Shown piece after piece: positions 1-7,840 of a DNA stretch of 45,331 nt. The notes under the pieces are model-generated. The model saw nothing but the letters and a program-made list of their open reading frames with translations. It was not told the DNA's origin and searched no databases. Positions within the stretch are counted from its first letter, which is position 1. Every line of letters starts with the position of its first letter. Made by a program: the position numbers and the translations under genes. Source of the stretch: Acidobacteria bacterium RIFCSPLOWO2_02_FULL_61_28 (GTDB taxonomy: Bacteria; Acidobacteriota; Terriglobia; 2-12-FULL-54-10); NCBI GenBank assembly GCA_001767035.1, contig MEKR01000046.1, forward strand, positions 1 through 45,331. Reading direction: 5' to 3'.

Positions 1-296
1 AGCGTGTACTTGGTCCATCCCTGCCGGCGCAGGTTGTTGGGCGGGCTGCCCTCGGCGATCCACTGCAGCACCTGCCCGTTTTCATCCTTGGCGACGTAGT
101 GAATGATCGAGTGCGGGTTGACGAACTCGAACTGCGTGATGGTGGCCTCGTGGGTGACCGGGTTCTTCAGGTCCCAACCCACCTGGGAATGGTGCGCGAA
201 CAAGGAAAGGGAAGCCACGAGAACCCCCGCCGCCAACCCAGCGGCTCTCCTATGGATGGTCAGCGCACCCCTCCCAACCGTCAGTGGCTTCGGCAT
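1..296 (-). CDS. DUF6152-type exported protein (C-terminus cut by window edge)
   Basis: The reading frame starts at an ATG at 296 behind a GGAGGA ribosome site and runs off the left edge, so only about 98 residues are seen. The N-terminus has a hydrophobic segment ending in a Phe-Ala-His-His stretch, which looks like a signal peptide with its cleavage site. The mature part (H-S-Q-V-G-W-D, later T-Q-F-E-F-V-N-P-H and G-W-T-K-Y) matches DUF6152, a small family of periplasmic proteins of unknown function common in Acidobacteria and Proteobacteria. It lies 40 bp downstream of the exported protein at 337-1227 on the same strand and probably shares its promoter. Family assignment is by recognition; function is unknown. 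Confidence 0.72.
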   Translation of the reverse strand, partial: MPKPLTVGRGALTIHRRAAGLAAGVLVASLSLFAHHSQVGWDLKNPVTHEATITQFEFVNPHSIIHYVAKDENGQVLQWIAEGSPPNNLRRQGWTKYT

Positions 297-336
297 TCCG
301 CGGATTCCTCCTCCCTGCGCTTCCGATTCTTCTTCA

Positions 337-1227
337 TCAGTACGCGGACGGCTCGTTTTGATTCCGGCCTGCCGGCCGCTTTTCCTCGCGTTGCCGGCAG
401 GCGACTTCCAGTTCCCAGCGAGGCTCCGGTTTGCAGGGATCGGCCTTGAGATCCCGAGTGATCCGGTCTTCGCAGTCCACCCATTCCAGGAGCGGTCCCC
501 CCTGGGGGTCTCTGCTGAAGGTGAGTTGTTTGGTCCAGGGTTTCACATAAATCTTCGGGTCCTCATACGTCGTATCAATCCGCAGCGTGTTTTGGTCCAG
601 CATCCGGATGCGCTCCACCATGCGCAGCGTCTCGCTGCCCGGATGAGCGCCGTTGCGGTCAATCAAGATGTGATCGTTAAAACCCACCGTGTCCACGACC
701 AGTGTGTCTCCATCCCAATGGCCGATGGAATGTCCCATCCAGCCGGGGTCCACGTCTTTGGGATGCCCGCGGCCGTCCGTCCAGATGTTGCGGACCCAGT
801 GGCCCCACTCAAAGATCATGATGATCTCTGCGGGGAGCTGAATGATCCGGAACGGACGGCCCTGCGCGGTCACCCGCGGCGCGCCGGGAGGAGCGCAGGC
901 GACGATGTGCGGATCGAGCAGGTCTCGTACTTGCGTGCCGAGCTTGTTGGCCTCCACGAGCGCCTTGAAATGCTCGGCCGCCCAAGGCGTCAAGACCGCT
1001 TCCTCCGCCCTGCGAGCGCCCTCCGCGGGAGCCTCCCTCTCCGATCGTGGCGTGTAATTTCCCCAAAACCCGGACAGGTCCCGCGGGGCGGCCGGTTGGG
1101 CAGCCGCCGCGGAAGCTGTTCTTGGGGCTGCCGCAGTGCGCGGCTGTGGCGGAGTCTGAGCGAGCAGGACGGGCGCGAAGGCGAACACCACTCCCGCCAG
1201 GACCACACCAACAACGCGCTTTGGCAT
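337..1227 (-). CDS. Exported protein of unknown function, Acidobacteria type
   Basis: A 296-residue protein with an N-terminal signal peptide (positively charged MPKR, hydrophobic stretch to about residue 23, L-L-A-Q cleavage region), then an Ala/Pro-rich linker to about residue 50. The mature part contains D-L-S-G-F-W near its start and H-W-D-G-D-T-L-V-V-D-T-V-G-F in the middle. I recognise this pattern from a large, uncharacterised acidobacterial exported family often found with DUF6152 proteins. The ATG at 1227 is preceded by GGGAGG. The gene sits 75 bp downstream of a consensus promoter in the repeated upstream cassette and appears to be the first gene of a two-gene operon with the DUF6152 gene. 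No catalytic motif is evident and I assign no function. Confidence 0.8.
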   Translation of the reverse strand: MPKRVVGVVLAGVVFAFAPVLLAQTPPQPRTAAAPRTASAAAAQPAAPRDLSGFWGNYTPRSEREAPAEGARRAEEAVLTPWAAEHFKALVEANKLGTQVRDLLDPHIVACAPPGAPRVTAQGRPFRIIQLPAEIIMIFEWGHWVRNIWTDGRGHPKDVDPGWMGHSIGHWDGDTLVVDTVGFNDHILIDRNGAHPGSETLRMVERIRMLDQNTLRIDTTYEDPKIYVKPWTKQLTFSRDPQGGPLLEWVDCEDRITRDLKADPCKPEPRWELEVACRQREEKRPAGRNQNEPSAY

Positions 1228-1260
1228 GTTGCAAATCCTCCCTGATCCGTACTGCGCTCG

Positions 1261-1453
1261 TTCCCCTTGGGATTGCCGCCATCTACCACTTACTGGGCCG
1301 AATCATACCCCGGTCCCCGGGGCCGGTCAAGCGCCAATCGGTCCTGCCCAAATGGAAAACAGACCCGGCGGACCCCCCGGCACGCCGGGGTCGCCGGCGG
1401 AAGAGTCCACACCGGCGAACACCTTCTCTACGATCGTGTCCGAAGCCGGTCAC
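1261..1453 (-). repeat. Upstream promoter cassette, copy A
   Basis: About 193 bp that recur at 4101-4293 in the same orientation at roughly 80% identity by eye. The shared part contains a sigma-70 promoter (annotated separately), a GC-rich palindrome CCCCGGCACGCCGGGG-like core and a conserved block at the distal end containing CGATCGTGTCCGA. It lies directly upstream of the gene starting at 1227. With the remaining bases 1454-1576, where I see only a short palindrome GTGTCTTAAACAC at 1461-1473, it fills the gap before the cytochrome c gene. Confidence 0.85.
1302..1330 (-). promoter_or_regulatory. Sigma-70 promoter for the exported-protein operon
   Basis: Read on the minus strand, TTGACC (1325-1330) and TATGAT (1302-1307) are separated by exactly 17 bp. 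Transcription would start near 1295 and enter the gene starting at 1227 with a leader of about 68 nt. The same arrangement is kept in the second cassette at 4141-4169, with a one-base difference in the -35 box, which supports its being functional. Confidence 0.75.
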
Positions 1454-1576
1454 GAGTAGTGTCTTAAACACGATACGTGGTGCAGATTGGCGGCCGGACG
1501 AGAAGCATCAGGTCTCGCCTCAAGGGTAGGATTCACGTGCCACGCGGCCGGAGCGTCGGCGTGGACGCCCTTCCGC

Positions 1577-1972
1577 CTAATCTTTGAGCTGCGGGATGCT
1601 GCTCACCGGAGGTGGAGGCGGTAGTGACTGCAGCCAAGCGTAAATGTCCGCCAGCGTTCGATCTGATAGAACTTTCTCGGTATATGGGGGCATGTCGCCG
1701 GTGGGCTGGCGCATGTATCTCGAGAACGCCGCCCATGACGTTCTGCGATTGTAAAGCTCGGGGCCGGAATTGCTTGCATGCAGAGTTATCCTTCCACCCT
1801 GGGCGGCATAGCCGTGGCACGTCCAGCATCCGTGCGACACGTAGAGCTTTTTGCCATTCTCCACGTTTCCTTGCGGCGCGGCGGCAGCAGACCCCGCAGC
1901 AGGAGCCTGGGCGGACGACGGCCCCGCCCAGACCATAACGATCAAAGTGAGCAATATCGTAAAGTGTGTCAT
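1577..1972 (-). CDS. Periplasmic mono-haem cytochrome c
   Basis: A 131-residue exported protein: signal peptide to about residue 21 (S-S-A-Q-A cleavage region), then a class I cytochrome c fold. The haem motif C49-W-T-C52-H53 is visible, and M94 in G-D-M-P-P-Y is the likely sixth haem ligand. The C-terminal helix is D-I-Y-A-W-L-Q-S-L, followed by a Pro-rich tail. Its ATG overlaps the stop of the upstream Tat-exported thiamine-diphosphate enzyme by 4 bp (ATGA), so the two are translationally coupled. The context suggests it accepts electrons from that enzyme or passes them on in the periplasm; this is inference. Confidence 0.9.
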   Translation of the reverse strand: MTHFTILLTLIVMVWAGPSSAQAPAAGSAAAAPQGNVENGKKLYVSHGCWTCHGYAAQGGRITLHASNSGPELYNRRTSWAAFSRYMRQPTGDMPPYTEKVLSDRTLADIYAWLQSLPPPPPVSSIPQLKD

Positions 1973-3918
1973 CGCGGTTGCACCACCGTATCTAAGAGTG
2001 CCACTTCGCCCTTCTCGACGCGCTCCACAGCTCGAAGTAGCGCCGGTCGCAGGTCTTTCGGATCGGTAATCGGTCCCTCGGCGTAAGCGCCCATGCTGCG
2101 CGCCAGCTGTGCAAAATCGATATTCGGGTCAGTGATGGTCGTGCCAGAGGCTCCCCTGTGCGCGATGTCCTGACCGCGCTGGCGCCGGTTGGCGATCCGT
2201 TGCAGGTGCATCACCTCCTGGTGATAGGCGCGGTTATTTTCCATGATGATCAGCAGCGGAATCCGGTGGTGCGTGGCGGACCACAACGCGCCCGGTACGA
2301 ACATCATATCGCCGTCTGGATTGAAATTCACGCAAAGCCGACCGTGTTTCCTGTGCGCGAGCGCTGCGCCGATGGAGATCGGGAGAGCTCCGCCGACGCC
2401 GCCGCCACCAGCAGCACCCATCCTCCGATAGAACTTGTCCGCATTCCACAACGGATGGCCTCTACTGACCAACGCCCAATCCTTGCGTTTGACCACGTCC
2501 CACGTTTCCATTGCGAGCCGGGGCTGGCTGATGGGAGATGCGTCCCACCCGTATGTGCAATAAGTCAGTAGCTCCTCCCGCCTGCGGGCGGTTTCCGCCG
2601 CGATTTTCTTGCCGCGAGCTTCCAACACGCGGCGACGATCGCTCGTGATTAGCTTTTTGCAGGCTTCGATCAGACTGGGCAGTGTCGCTTGCGGATCGCC
2701 CGTCAGCGACAGATCCACCTCTGCAAAGCGACCGACATGCTGATAATTGCCGTGTAACAACAAATCGTCCGCGGAAATCGTGATCACCTTCGCGACGGGC
2801 CGCGTCCGCCGCACCGAAGTCTTTAGTTGTTGATCGGTGGATCTGTACAAGTCTGTAAACATGGACCCCCTGTTGAAACCAAGGATGACATCTGCGCTGG
2901 GGACACTGCCGCCCCCACTCAGGGGATGCCGGTTGGGCATGCCGCGGCCGCCACCCTGCACCGGTGCTTGGAGCGTCTCGGCAAGCTCCACCATCAGCTT
3001 CATGCCCTCCTCATCGCGCGCAAAATCACCGGCGAGAATCAATGGGTTCTCAGCCGCCACGAGCAGCTTCGCCACCTCGGCGACCGCAGCCGGATCTGCG
3101 GCCGGCGGGCTTGTCAGCGTCAGCTTTGGAATGCTCAGCTTCGACCGGTCGGGGATGGGAAGCTCCGCTAAGCTGGCATCCACCACCAGCAGCACGGGCC
3201 CCCGCGGCTCGGTCATGGCGATTTTATAAGCGCGCACCGCAGACTCAGCAAAATGCTGGAGCGCCGGCGGATTATCGTCCCACTTGAGCAAAGGGCGCGC
3301 AATCGCCGCGGGATCTGTCATGGAGTGGCCTCCCCAGTCTTGTTGCGCCCGGCGTTGTTCAGCGTCCGCAATATTGGCCACCAGGATGTAAGAAGGAGTG
3401 TTTGCGCCATACGCGCCACTGATCGCCGTCAACGAGTTGTGGAGGCCAGCCGGCACGAACGTGAAGACCGCCATCGGCCTGCCCTCGACCGCGTAGTAGC
3501 CGTTCGCAATGTTGAGAGCAATTACTTCGTGGCAGCATGTCAGCCACTCCGGGTTCTTGTTTCCTCCGTAGCTGTCGAGCGATTCGTGCAGTCCGCGCGC
3601 ACTCGAGGCGGGATTGGCCGCGATGTACTCAAAGTTGAGCGTCTTCAGCACATCAACCATGAAATCAGAACCGGGATCGCTGACGGTGAGCGATTCCTGT
3701 TCTGGAGGCAACGGGGCCGTTTCACGCGCCTGGAGTTCTGCTGTTTGCGCTGGCGTCAATCGCACGGGTTCCGGCAGCGCAGCGCTGGCAGCAGCACTGG
3801 CCAGGGACCCTGGAACTCCCACACGCGGCGCCACGAGCGCCGCGGCCCCGGCAGCCGCACCCACCGCCGCCCCTTTCAAAAATCCGCGTCGGTTCATGCT
3901 GCCTTTCCCGTTTCTCAT
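1969..3918 (-). CDS. Tat-exported thiamine-diphosphate-dependent enzyme (acetolactate synthase-like)
   Basis: A 649-residue protein of the acetolactate synthase/pyruvate oxidase fold. Residues 9-16 (N-R-R-G-F-L-K-G) plus an Ala-rich hydrophobic stretch form a twin-arginine signal. The N-terminal domain (about 60-230) has the expected C-H-E-V-I-A-L-N-I-A-N-G-Y motif with the catalytic glutamate. A central domain spans about 240-400. The C-terminal domain carries the diphosphate/Mg motif D-G-D-M-M at 535-539 with N-N 24-25 residues later; the usual GDG is GDM here. I chose the ATG at 3918, behind GGAG, over an upstream one at 3981 because it places the Tat motif close to the N-terminus. Substrate is unknown. 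The coupled cytochrome c suggests an exported 2-oxoacid-type oxidoreductase rather than a biosynthetic synthase. Confidence 0.85.
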   Translation of the reverse strand: MRNGKGSMNRRGFLKGAAVGAAAGAAALVAPRVGVPGSLASAAASAALPEPVRLTPAQTAELQARETAPLPPEQESLTVSDPGSDFMVDVLKTLNFEYIAANPASSARGLHESLDSYGGNKNPEWLTCCHEVIALNIANGYYAVEGRPMAVFTFVPAGLHNSLTAISGAYGANTPSYILVANIADAEQRRAQQDWGGHSMTDPAAIARPLLKWDDNPPALQHFAESAVRAYKIAMTEPRGPVLLVVDASLAELPIPDRSKLSIPKLTLTSPPAADPAAVAEVAKLLVAAENPLILAGDFARDEEGMKLMVELAETLQAPVQGGGRGMPNRHPLSGGGSVPSADVILGFNRGSMFTDLYRSTDQQLKTSVRRTRPVAKVITISADDLLLHGNYQHVGRFAEVDLSLTGDPQATLPSLIEACKKLITSDRRRVLEARGKKIAAETARRREELLTYCTYGWDASPISQPRLAMETWDVVKRKDWALVSRGHPLWNADKFYRRMGAAGGGGVGGALPISIGAALAHRKHGRLCVNFNPDGDMMFVPGALWSATHHRIPLLIIMENNRAYHQEVMHLQRIANRRQRGQDIAHRGASGTTITDPNIDFAQLARSMGAYAEGPITDPKDLRPALLRAVERVEKGEVALLDTVVQPR

Positions 3919-4100
3919 ACTAATCTCCTTTTCAATCGCCCCGCTGATCGTTGACGCGGTAGGCGCCCCACCAGCGTGCACGTCAAATTGTAGCCGGAAT
4001 TAACTTTTCGGCCTTCCGGTAGTTGCAAAAATATACCCATTTGCGTCCAACCGAGCGCAATTTCTTCTCTGCGAGGGTCATCGGCTCCGAACCGCCCTCA

Positions 4101-4293
4101 TTCCCTTGGAATTTCCGCCATCTACCACTTACTGGGTCGAATCATACCCCTGTCCCCGGGGCCAGTCAAGCGTGAATTGTTCTTGCAAAATGGAAAACAA
4201 TCCCGGCGTACGCCCCGGCACGCCGGGGCCACCAACGGAAGAATCCGCACCGGCGAACACCCTCTCTACGATCGTGTCCGACGCCGCTCGCGC
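4101..4293 (-). repeat. Upstream promoter cassette, copy B
   Basis: Second copy of the element at 1261-1453, same orientation, upstream of the thiamine-diphosphate enzyme gene. It keeps the promoter, the GC-rich palindromic core and the distal CGATCGTGTCCGA block. The rest of the 3919-4357 gap is a leader of about 215 nt that includes a possible hairpin with arms CCGGAA/TTCCGG near 3992-4017. Between 4294 and 4357 I see nothing recognisable apart from the region before the DUF4159 start. Confidence 0.85.
4141..4169 (-). promoter_or_regulatory. Sigma-70 promoter for the thiamine-diphosphate enzyme/cytochrome c operon
   Basis: On the minus strand, TTGACT (4164-4169), 17 bp, TATGAT (4141-4146). 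The predicted start near 4134 leaves a long 5' leader of about 215 nt before the ATG at 3918, much longer than the leader behind copy A. This leaves room for post-transcriptional control. Confidence 0.75.
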
Positions 4294-4357
4294 TTTCGGC
4301 TGTACCTGCTCTCCCGAATGTGGTAATTTGAAAAGTAATGGTGCGCTTGGGATCTCG

Positions 4358-5191
4358 ATGATCAACCGGTGGCGTTTCCAGATCGTTTGGTTGTGGAGGG
4401 CCTGTCTGGCCATGAGCTTGCTGGCGGCGGGGGCGTTCGCTCTTCAACAGCGGCAGTCCTTCTTGGAGCGTTTGCTGAAGCTGGAGGAAGAAGCCGACGC
4501 CGAGCCGCCGGTTTCCGACGGTCCTCCCGCCAACTTCAACTTTGTGTTCACGCGACTGGTCTACCAGGGTCCCGGGGGACGATTCTTTCGCGGCCACACC
4601 TGGGACACCGATTTTCCGAAAGCCGACCGGCAATTTTTGATGGGCGTGCTGCGCTATACCGGGATTCATGGCCGGCGGCAGGAGCATGTGGTTCGGCTGC
4701 AAGATCCGAATTTATTTCAATACCCGTTTTTATACGCCGTGGAGGTTGGGTATTCCCATTTTTCCGACGACGAGGCCGCCCGCCTGCGAGAGTATTTGGA
4801 ACGGGGCGGGTTTTTGGTAGTGGACGATTTCCACGGCTCGCGCGAGTGGGCCAACTTCGAGGAGCAAATGCGCAAGGTCTTCCCGAACCGGCCGATCCGG
4901 GAAGTCGAGCTTTCCGACCCGATTTTTCACTGTTTTTTTGATATTGAGGAGAAACGTCCGGTGCCCGGGTTGCAATATCTTTACAGCGGGCGCATCTTCG
5001 AACAGGACGGCACCGCAGCCCACTACCGGGCCATCTATGACGACGACAACCGGATCATGGTGATGATCAACTACAACGTGGACTTGGGCGACGCTTGGGA
5101 ATGGGCGGACTTGCCGGAGTACCCGGAGGCGTGGACCTCCTACGCGTACCGGCTGGGCGTCAATTATATTGTCTACTCGATGACGCATTAA
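4358..5191 (+). CDS. DUF4159 domain membrane-anchored protein
   Basis: A 277-residue protein from the ATG at 4358. The frame stays open back to 4106, but that part lies in the repeated cassette and is not protein-like. The N-terminus is a signal anchor (W-R-F-Q-I-V-W-L then a hydrophobic stretch to about residue 30). The rest matches DUF4159, a class-I-amidotransferase-like fold: F-V-F-T-R-L-V-Y near residue 60, R-E-Y-L-E-R-G-G-F-L-V-V-D-D-F-H in the middle and Y-R-L-G-V-N-Y-I-V-Y at the end. DUF4159 proteins usually sit in MoxR/Bat-type clusters, as here. A convincing Shine-Dalgarno site is lacking. Function is unknown; a scaffold or ligand-binding role in the Bat complex is likely. Confidence 0.82.
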   Translation: MINRWRFQIVWLWRACLAMSLLAAGAFALQQRQSFLERLLKLEEEADAEPPVSDGPPANFNFVFTRLVYQGPGGRFFRGHTWDTDFPKADRQFLMGVLRYTGIHGRRQEHVVRLQDPNLFQYPFLYAVEVGYSHFSDDEAARLREYLERGGFLVVDDFHGSREWANFEEQMRKVFPNRPIREVELSDPIFHCFFDIEEKRPVPGLQYLYSGRIFEQDGTAAHYRAIYDDDNRIMVMINYNVDLGDAWEWADLPEYPEAWTSYAYRLGVNYIVYSMTH

Positions 5192-5222
5192 CTCGCGGCC
5201 GGGAACTCCGGAGTAGGACTCG

Positions 5223-7484
5223 ATGTTAGACGCAATTTTCCGATTTTTCTTCCGCTATCCGCCGATTGCCTACTCGCGCGGCCGCCTGGCCTTAGCCTCC
5301 GGATGGCCCGCCTGGGTGCTGGTGGCGGCCATCCTGCTGGGGGCGATCCTGGTCGGCTGGTACTTGTGGCGGCTGCGCCCCCGGCCCCCGCTCCGGCACG
5401 GCGCGCTGGTTTGGGCGCTGCAATCGCTGACGTTGGCCATCCTGCTGGTGCTGCTCTGGCGGCCCTCGCTGGTCCTTTCGACGATCCTGCCGCAACAGAA
5501 CGTGGTGGCGGTGCTGGTGGACGACTCGGCCAGCATGGCCATGGCCGACGGCGGCACGCCCCGCGTGGACCAGGTGCGGAACGTGCTCAGCGATTCCGGG
5601 CCCGTGATGTCCCAACTGCGGGAGAAATTCCAGCTTCGCACCTACCGCTTCTCGAAAGACCTGCGCCGGCTTCCCGCGATGGCGGACTTGGCGGCGAGCG
5701 GACGGGCCACGCGGATCGAGGACGCGCTGGCGGAAGCGTATTCGGAATTGCGCCACCTGCCTCTGGCCGGCTTCGTGGTGGCCAGCGACGGCGCGCAAAA
5801 CGGCTCGGAGGCGCAAGGGGAAGCCTTTGAGGAACTGAAGGCGCGGAAGATTCCCATCTATACCCTGGGCGTCGGCAAAGAAGAATTTGACCGGGACTTG
5901 CAGCTCGACGACGTGGCCATGCCGCGGGCGGCTCTGCCGGGTTCGTTGGTTTCCGCCACGGTGACGGTGCGGCAGCGCGGCTTCATCGGCAGCACCGCGC
6001 GCCTGGAAATTCGGGAGGGAGCGAGCCTGCTCAAGAGCCGCGACATTCGTTTCGGCCCCGCTCCGGTCGAGACCGTGACGCTGAACTTCACGCCGCGCAC
6101 CAAGGGACTTCGCGAATACACCGTCTCGCTCGTTCCGCTCCAGGGCGAAGCCCTGCGGGAGAACAACGTGCAGTCCCGCCTGGTGGAAGTGCAGGACCGC
6201 TCGGCCAAGGTTCTCTACATCGAGGGAGAGCCGCGCTGGGAGTACAAATTCGTGCGCCGCGCGCTCGAGGAAGACAGGAACCTGCGCCTCGTCAGCCTGC
6301 TCCGCACCTCGGAGAACAAGTTCTACCGCCAGGGAGTCGAAACCGCGCAGGAGCTGGCCGAAGGCTTGCCGCCGCAGAAGGAGCTGTTCCGCTACGAGGG
6401 CCTCATTGTCGGGAGCCTCCAGGCCGCGTTCTTTTCGCCCAAGCAGCAGGAAGAGCTTTATGCGTTCGTGAGCCGGCGCGGCGGCGGCGTGCTGTTTCTG
6501 GGAGGCCGGTTCGCGCTCGGCGACGGCGGCTACCAGAGCACGTCGCTGGCGGATTTGTTCCCCGTGCATTTGCGCAGTTCGGCCGGCGGCTCCAGCTTGC
6601 AGCGCAAGCCCGCCAAGTTCCAACTGACCCCGCGCGGATGGGACCGCCTGCAACTCTCTGAAGACGAAACCGTCAACCGCAAGGATTGGGAAGCACTGCC
6701 TCCGCTCGGCAATTATCAGGTCACCGGAGAACCGAAATCCGGCGCCGTGATCCTCGGGGAGGCCGTCCCCGACGACGGCCGGCGCTATCCCGCGCTGGTG
6801 TCGCAGCGGTTTGGCCGGGGCCGGACGCTTCTGTTTGCCACCGACGCTTCCTGGCGCTGGCGCATGGATGCGGCGCACACCAACCATTCGCACGAAATCT
6901 TCTGGCGGCAGATCATCCATTCCATGATCAACGAGACGCCCGCGCCGGTGAGCATCTCCGCCGAGAAGTCGCTGTACGTGGACGAGCAGCACGTGCGGTT
7001 CATGGCGCAGGTCTATGATGAAGACTTTCAGCCGGTGAACTCCGCCACCACGGCCGCGACCTTGTACTCCCCGGACGGGACCAGCCAGGAGTTGCCGCTG
7101 GCGCCCTCGCTCCAGGAAGACGGCGTCTTCCGCGGCGAGTGGGACGCGGCGGCCCCGGGCGTCTATCGCGTGGAACTGGTGGCGCGGCAGGGCGAGAAGG
7201 AGCTGGGCCGCTCCAGCTCCTATTTCCAGCGCGCCGACGGCCAGGTTGAATTTTTCTCCCCCGAGCAGAACGTGGGGTTGCTCAAACGGCTGGCCGAGCA
7301 AAGCGGCGGAAACTATTATCCCATCGAGCAAGCCGAGGCCCTGCCGGAACAGTTGACGTATTCGCCGGCCGGCGTCACGGTGCCGGAAGTGCGCGACCTC
7401 TGGGACCTGCCCGCGTGGTTCCTGCTTCTGTTCTTGCTCAAAGGAACGGAATGGGTTTTGAGAAAGAAATGGCGGACAATTTAG
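5223..7484 (+). CDS. VWA/amidotransferase-like membrane protein of the Bat-type cluster
   Basis: A 753-residue protein. Two N-terminal membrane segments (about 30-50 and 62-82) precede a von Willebrand A domain with a MIDAS-like D100-D-S-A-S. Next comes a long extracytoplasmic region with V-L-Y-I-E-G-E-P-R-W-E-Y, typical of the glutamine-amidotransferase-like domain in planctomycete and acidobacterial homologues, and G-G-G-V-L-F-L-G-G. A final membrane segment lies near residue 735, followed by basic residues. It begins 31 bp after the DUF4159 gene and probably forms one transcription unit with it. The stop codon TAG (7482-7484) lies at the edge of a dispersed GGGAAT repeat. The biochemical role is unknown; metal-dependent protein binding by the VWA domain is the family expectation. 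Confidence 0.82.
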   Translation: MLDAIFRFFFRYPPIAYSRGRLALASGWPAWVLVAAILLGAILVGWYLWRLRPRPPLRHGALVWALQSLTLAILLVLLWRPSLVLSTILPQQNVVAVLVDDSASMAMADGGTPRVDQVRNVLSDSGPVMSQLREKFQLRTYRFSKDLRRLPAMADLAASGRATRIEDALAEAYSELRHLPLAGFVVASDGAQNGSEAQGEAFEELKARKIPIYTLGVGKEEFDRDLQLDDVAMPRAALPGSLVSATVTVRQRGFIGSTARLEIREGASLLKSRDIRFGPAPVETVTLNFTPRTKGLREYTVSLVPLQGEALRENNVQSRLVEVQDRSAKVLYIEGEPRWEYKFVRRALEEDRNLRLVSLLRTSENKFYRQGVETAQELAEGLPPQKELFRYEGLIVGSLQAAFFSPKQQEELYAFVSRRGGGVLFLGGRFALGDGGYQSTSLADLFPVHLRSSAGGSSLQRKPAKFQLTPRGWDRLQLSEDETVNRKDWEALPPLGNYQVTGEPKSGAVILGEAVPDDGRRYPALVSQRFGRGRTLLFATDASWRWRMDAAHTNHSHEIFWRQIIHSMINETPAPVSISAEKSLYVDEQHVRFMAQVYDEDFQPVNSATTAATLYSPDGTSQELPLAPSLQEDGVFRGEWDAAAPGVYRVELVARQGEKELGRSSSYFQRADGQVEFFSPEQNVGLLKRLAEQSGGNYYPIEQAEALPEQLTYSPAGVTVPEVRDLWDLPAWFLLLFLLKGTEWVLRKKWRTI

Positions 7485-7517
7485 GGAATAGGGAATGGGG
7501 AATGGGGAATAGGGAAC
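7483..7517 (+). repeat. GGGAATAGGGAATGGGG dispersed repeat
   Basis: Short G-rich quasi-tandem repeat (AGGGAATAGGGAATGGGG unit, repeated) starting inside the stop codon of the preceding gene. Related copies occur inside the DUF58 gene at 13223-13256 and on both arms of the composite repeat at 26587-26735. Confidence 0.75.
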
Positions 7518-7596
7518 ACCAACGGCGAGCTCGGAGTTGTGAGCCGCAAATGGGGAGTGTCTCCGTTTGCGCCGACGCGGGTTCGCCGATCTTTTC

Positions 7597-7795
7597 TCTA
7601 GCCCAGGCGTTTACGCCTGGGTTCGTGTGCCACCAAAACCAGCAGCCCCCTTTAGGGGGCCTAGACAGGCAGCGAGCAGCTCCACCACAGGACGGCCTGC
7701 CGTCCGAAGCCTCGGCGCAGGACGGAAGCCCCGTGAACGGGGCTCCCAAAGAATCGGTTGGGATCGCCCACCCAGGCCTGAAGGCCTGGGCTACA
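7597..7795. repeat. Cluster of REP-like short palindromes
   Basis: Several short perfect or near-perfect hairpins follow each other. GCCCAGGCGTTTACGCCTGG is at 7601-7620, an AGCCCCCTTTAGGGGGC hairpin near 7643-7660, GACGGCCTGCCGTC near 7691-7704, AGCCCCGTGAACGGGGCT near 7727-7744, and CCCAGGCCTGAAGGCCTGGG at 7771-7790. They fill the 356-bp gap between the VWA gene and the caspase-like gene. The last one, followed by CTACA, is an inverted variant of the first, as in paired REP elements. The frame through this region stays open by chance but encodes no plausible protein. Confidence 0.75.
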
Positions 7796-7840
7796 GAAAA
7801 CAAGCCCCTGCGACACTACCGGCGAATCACGAGCCTCGTT

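Noticed and set aside
4106-4357. N-terminal extension of the DUF4159 frame (84 codons)
   Set aside because: It translates the repeated promoter cassette; the corresponding region at copy A is also open in one frame but has no gene, and the signal anchor starts at 4358.
5292-7331. 679-codon minus-strand open frame across the VWA gene
   Set aside because: Shadow frame in GC-rich DNA; low-complexity His/Arg/Gln-rich product with no domain, opposite a well-supported gene. The same holds for 8974-11193.
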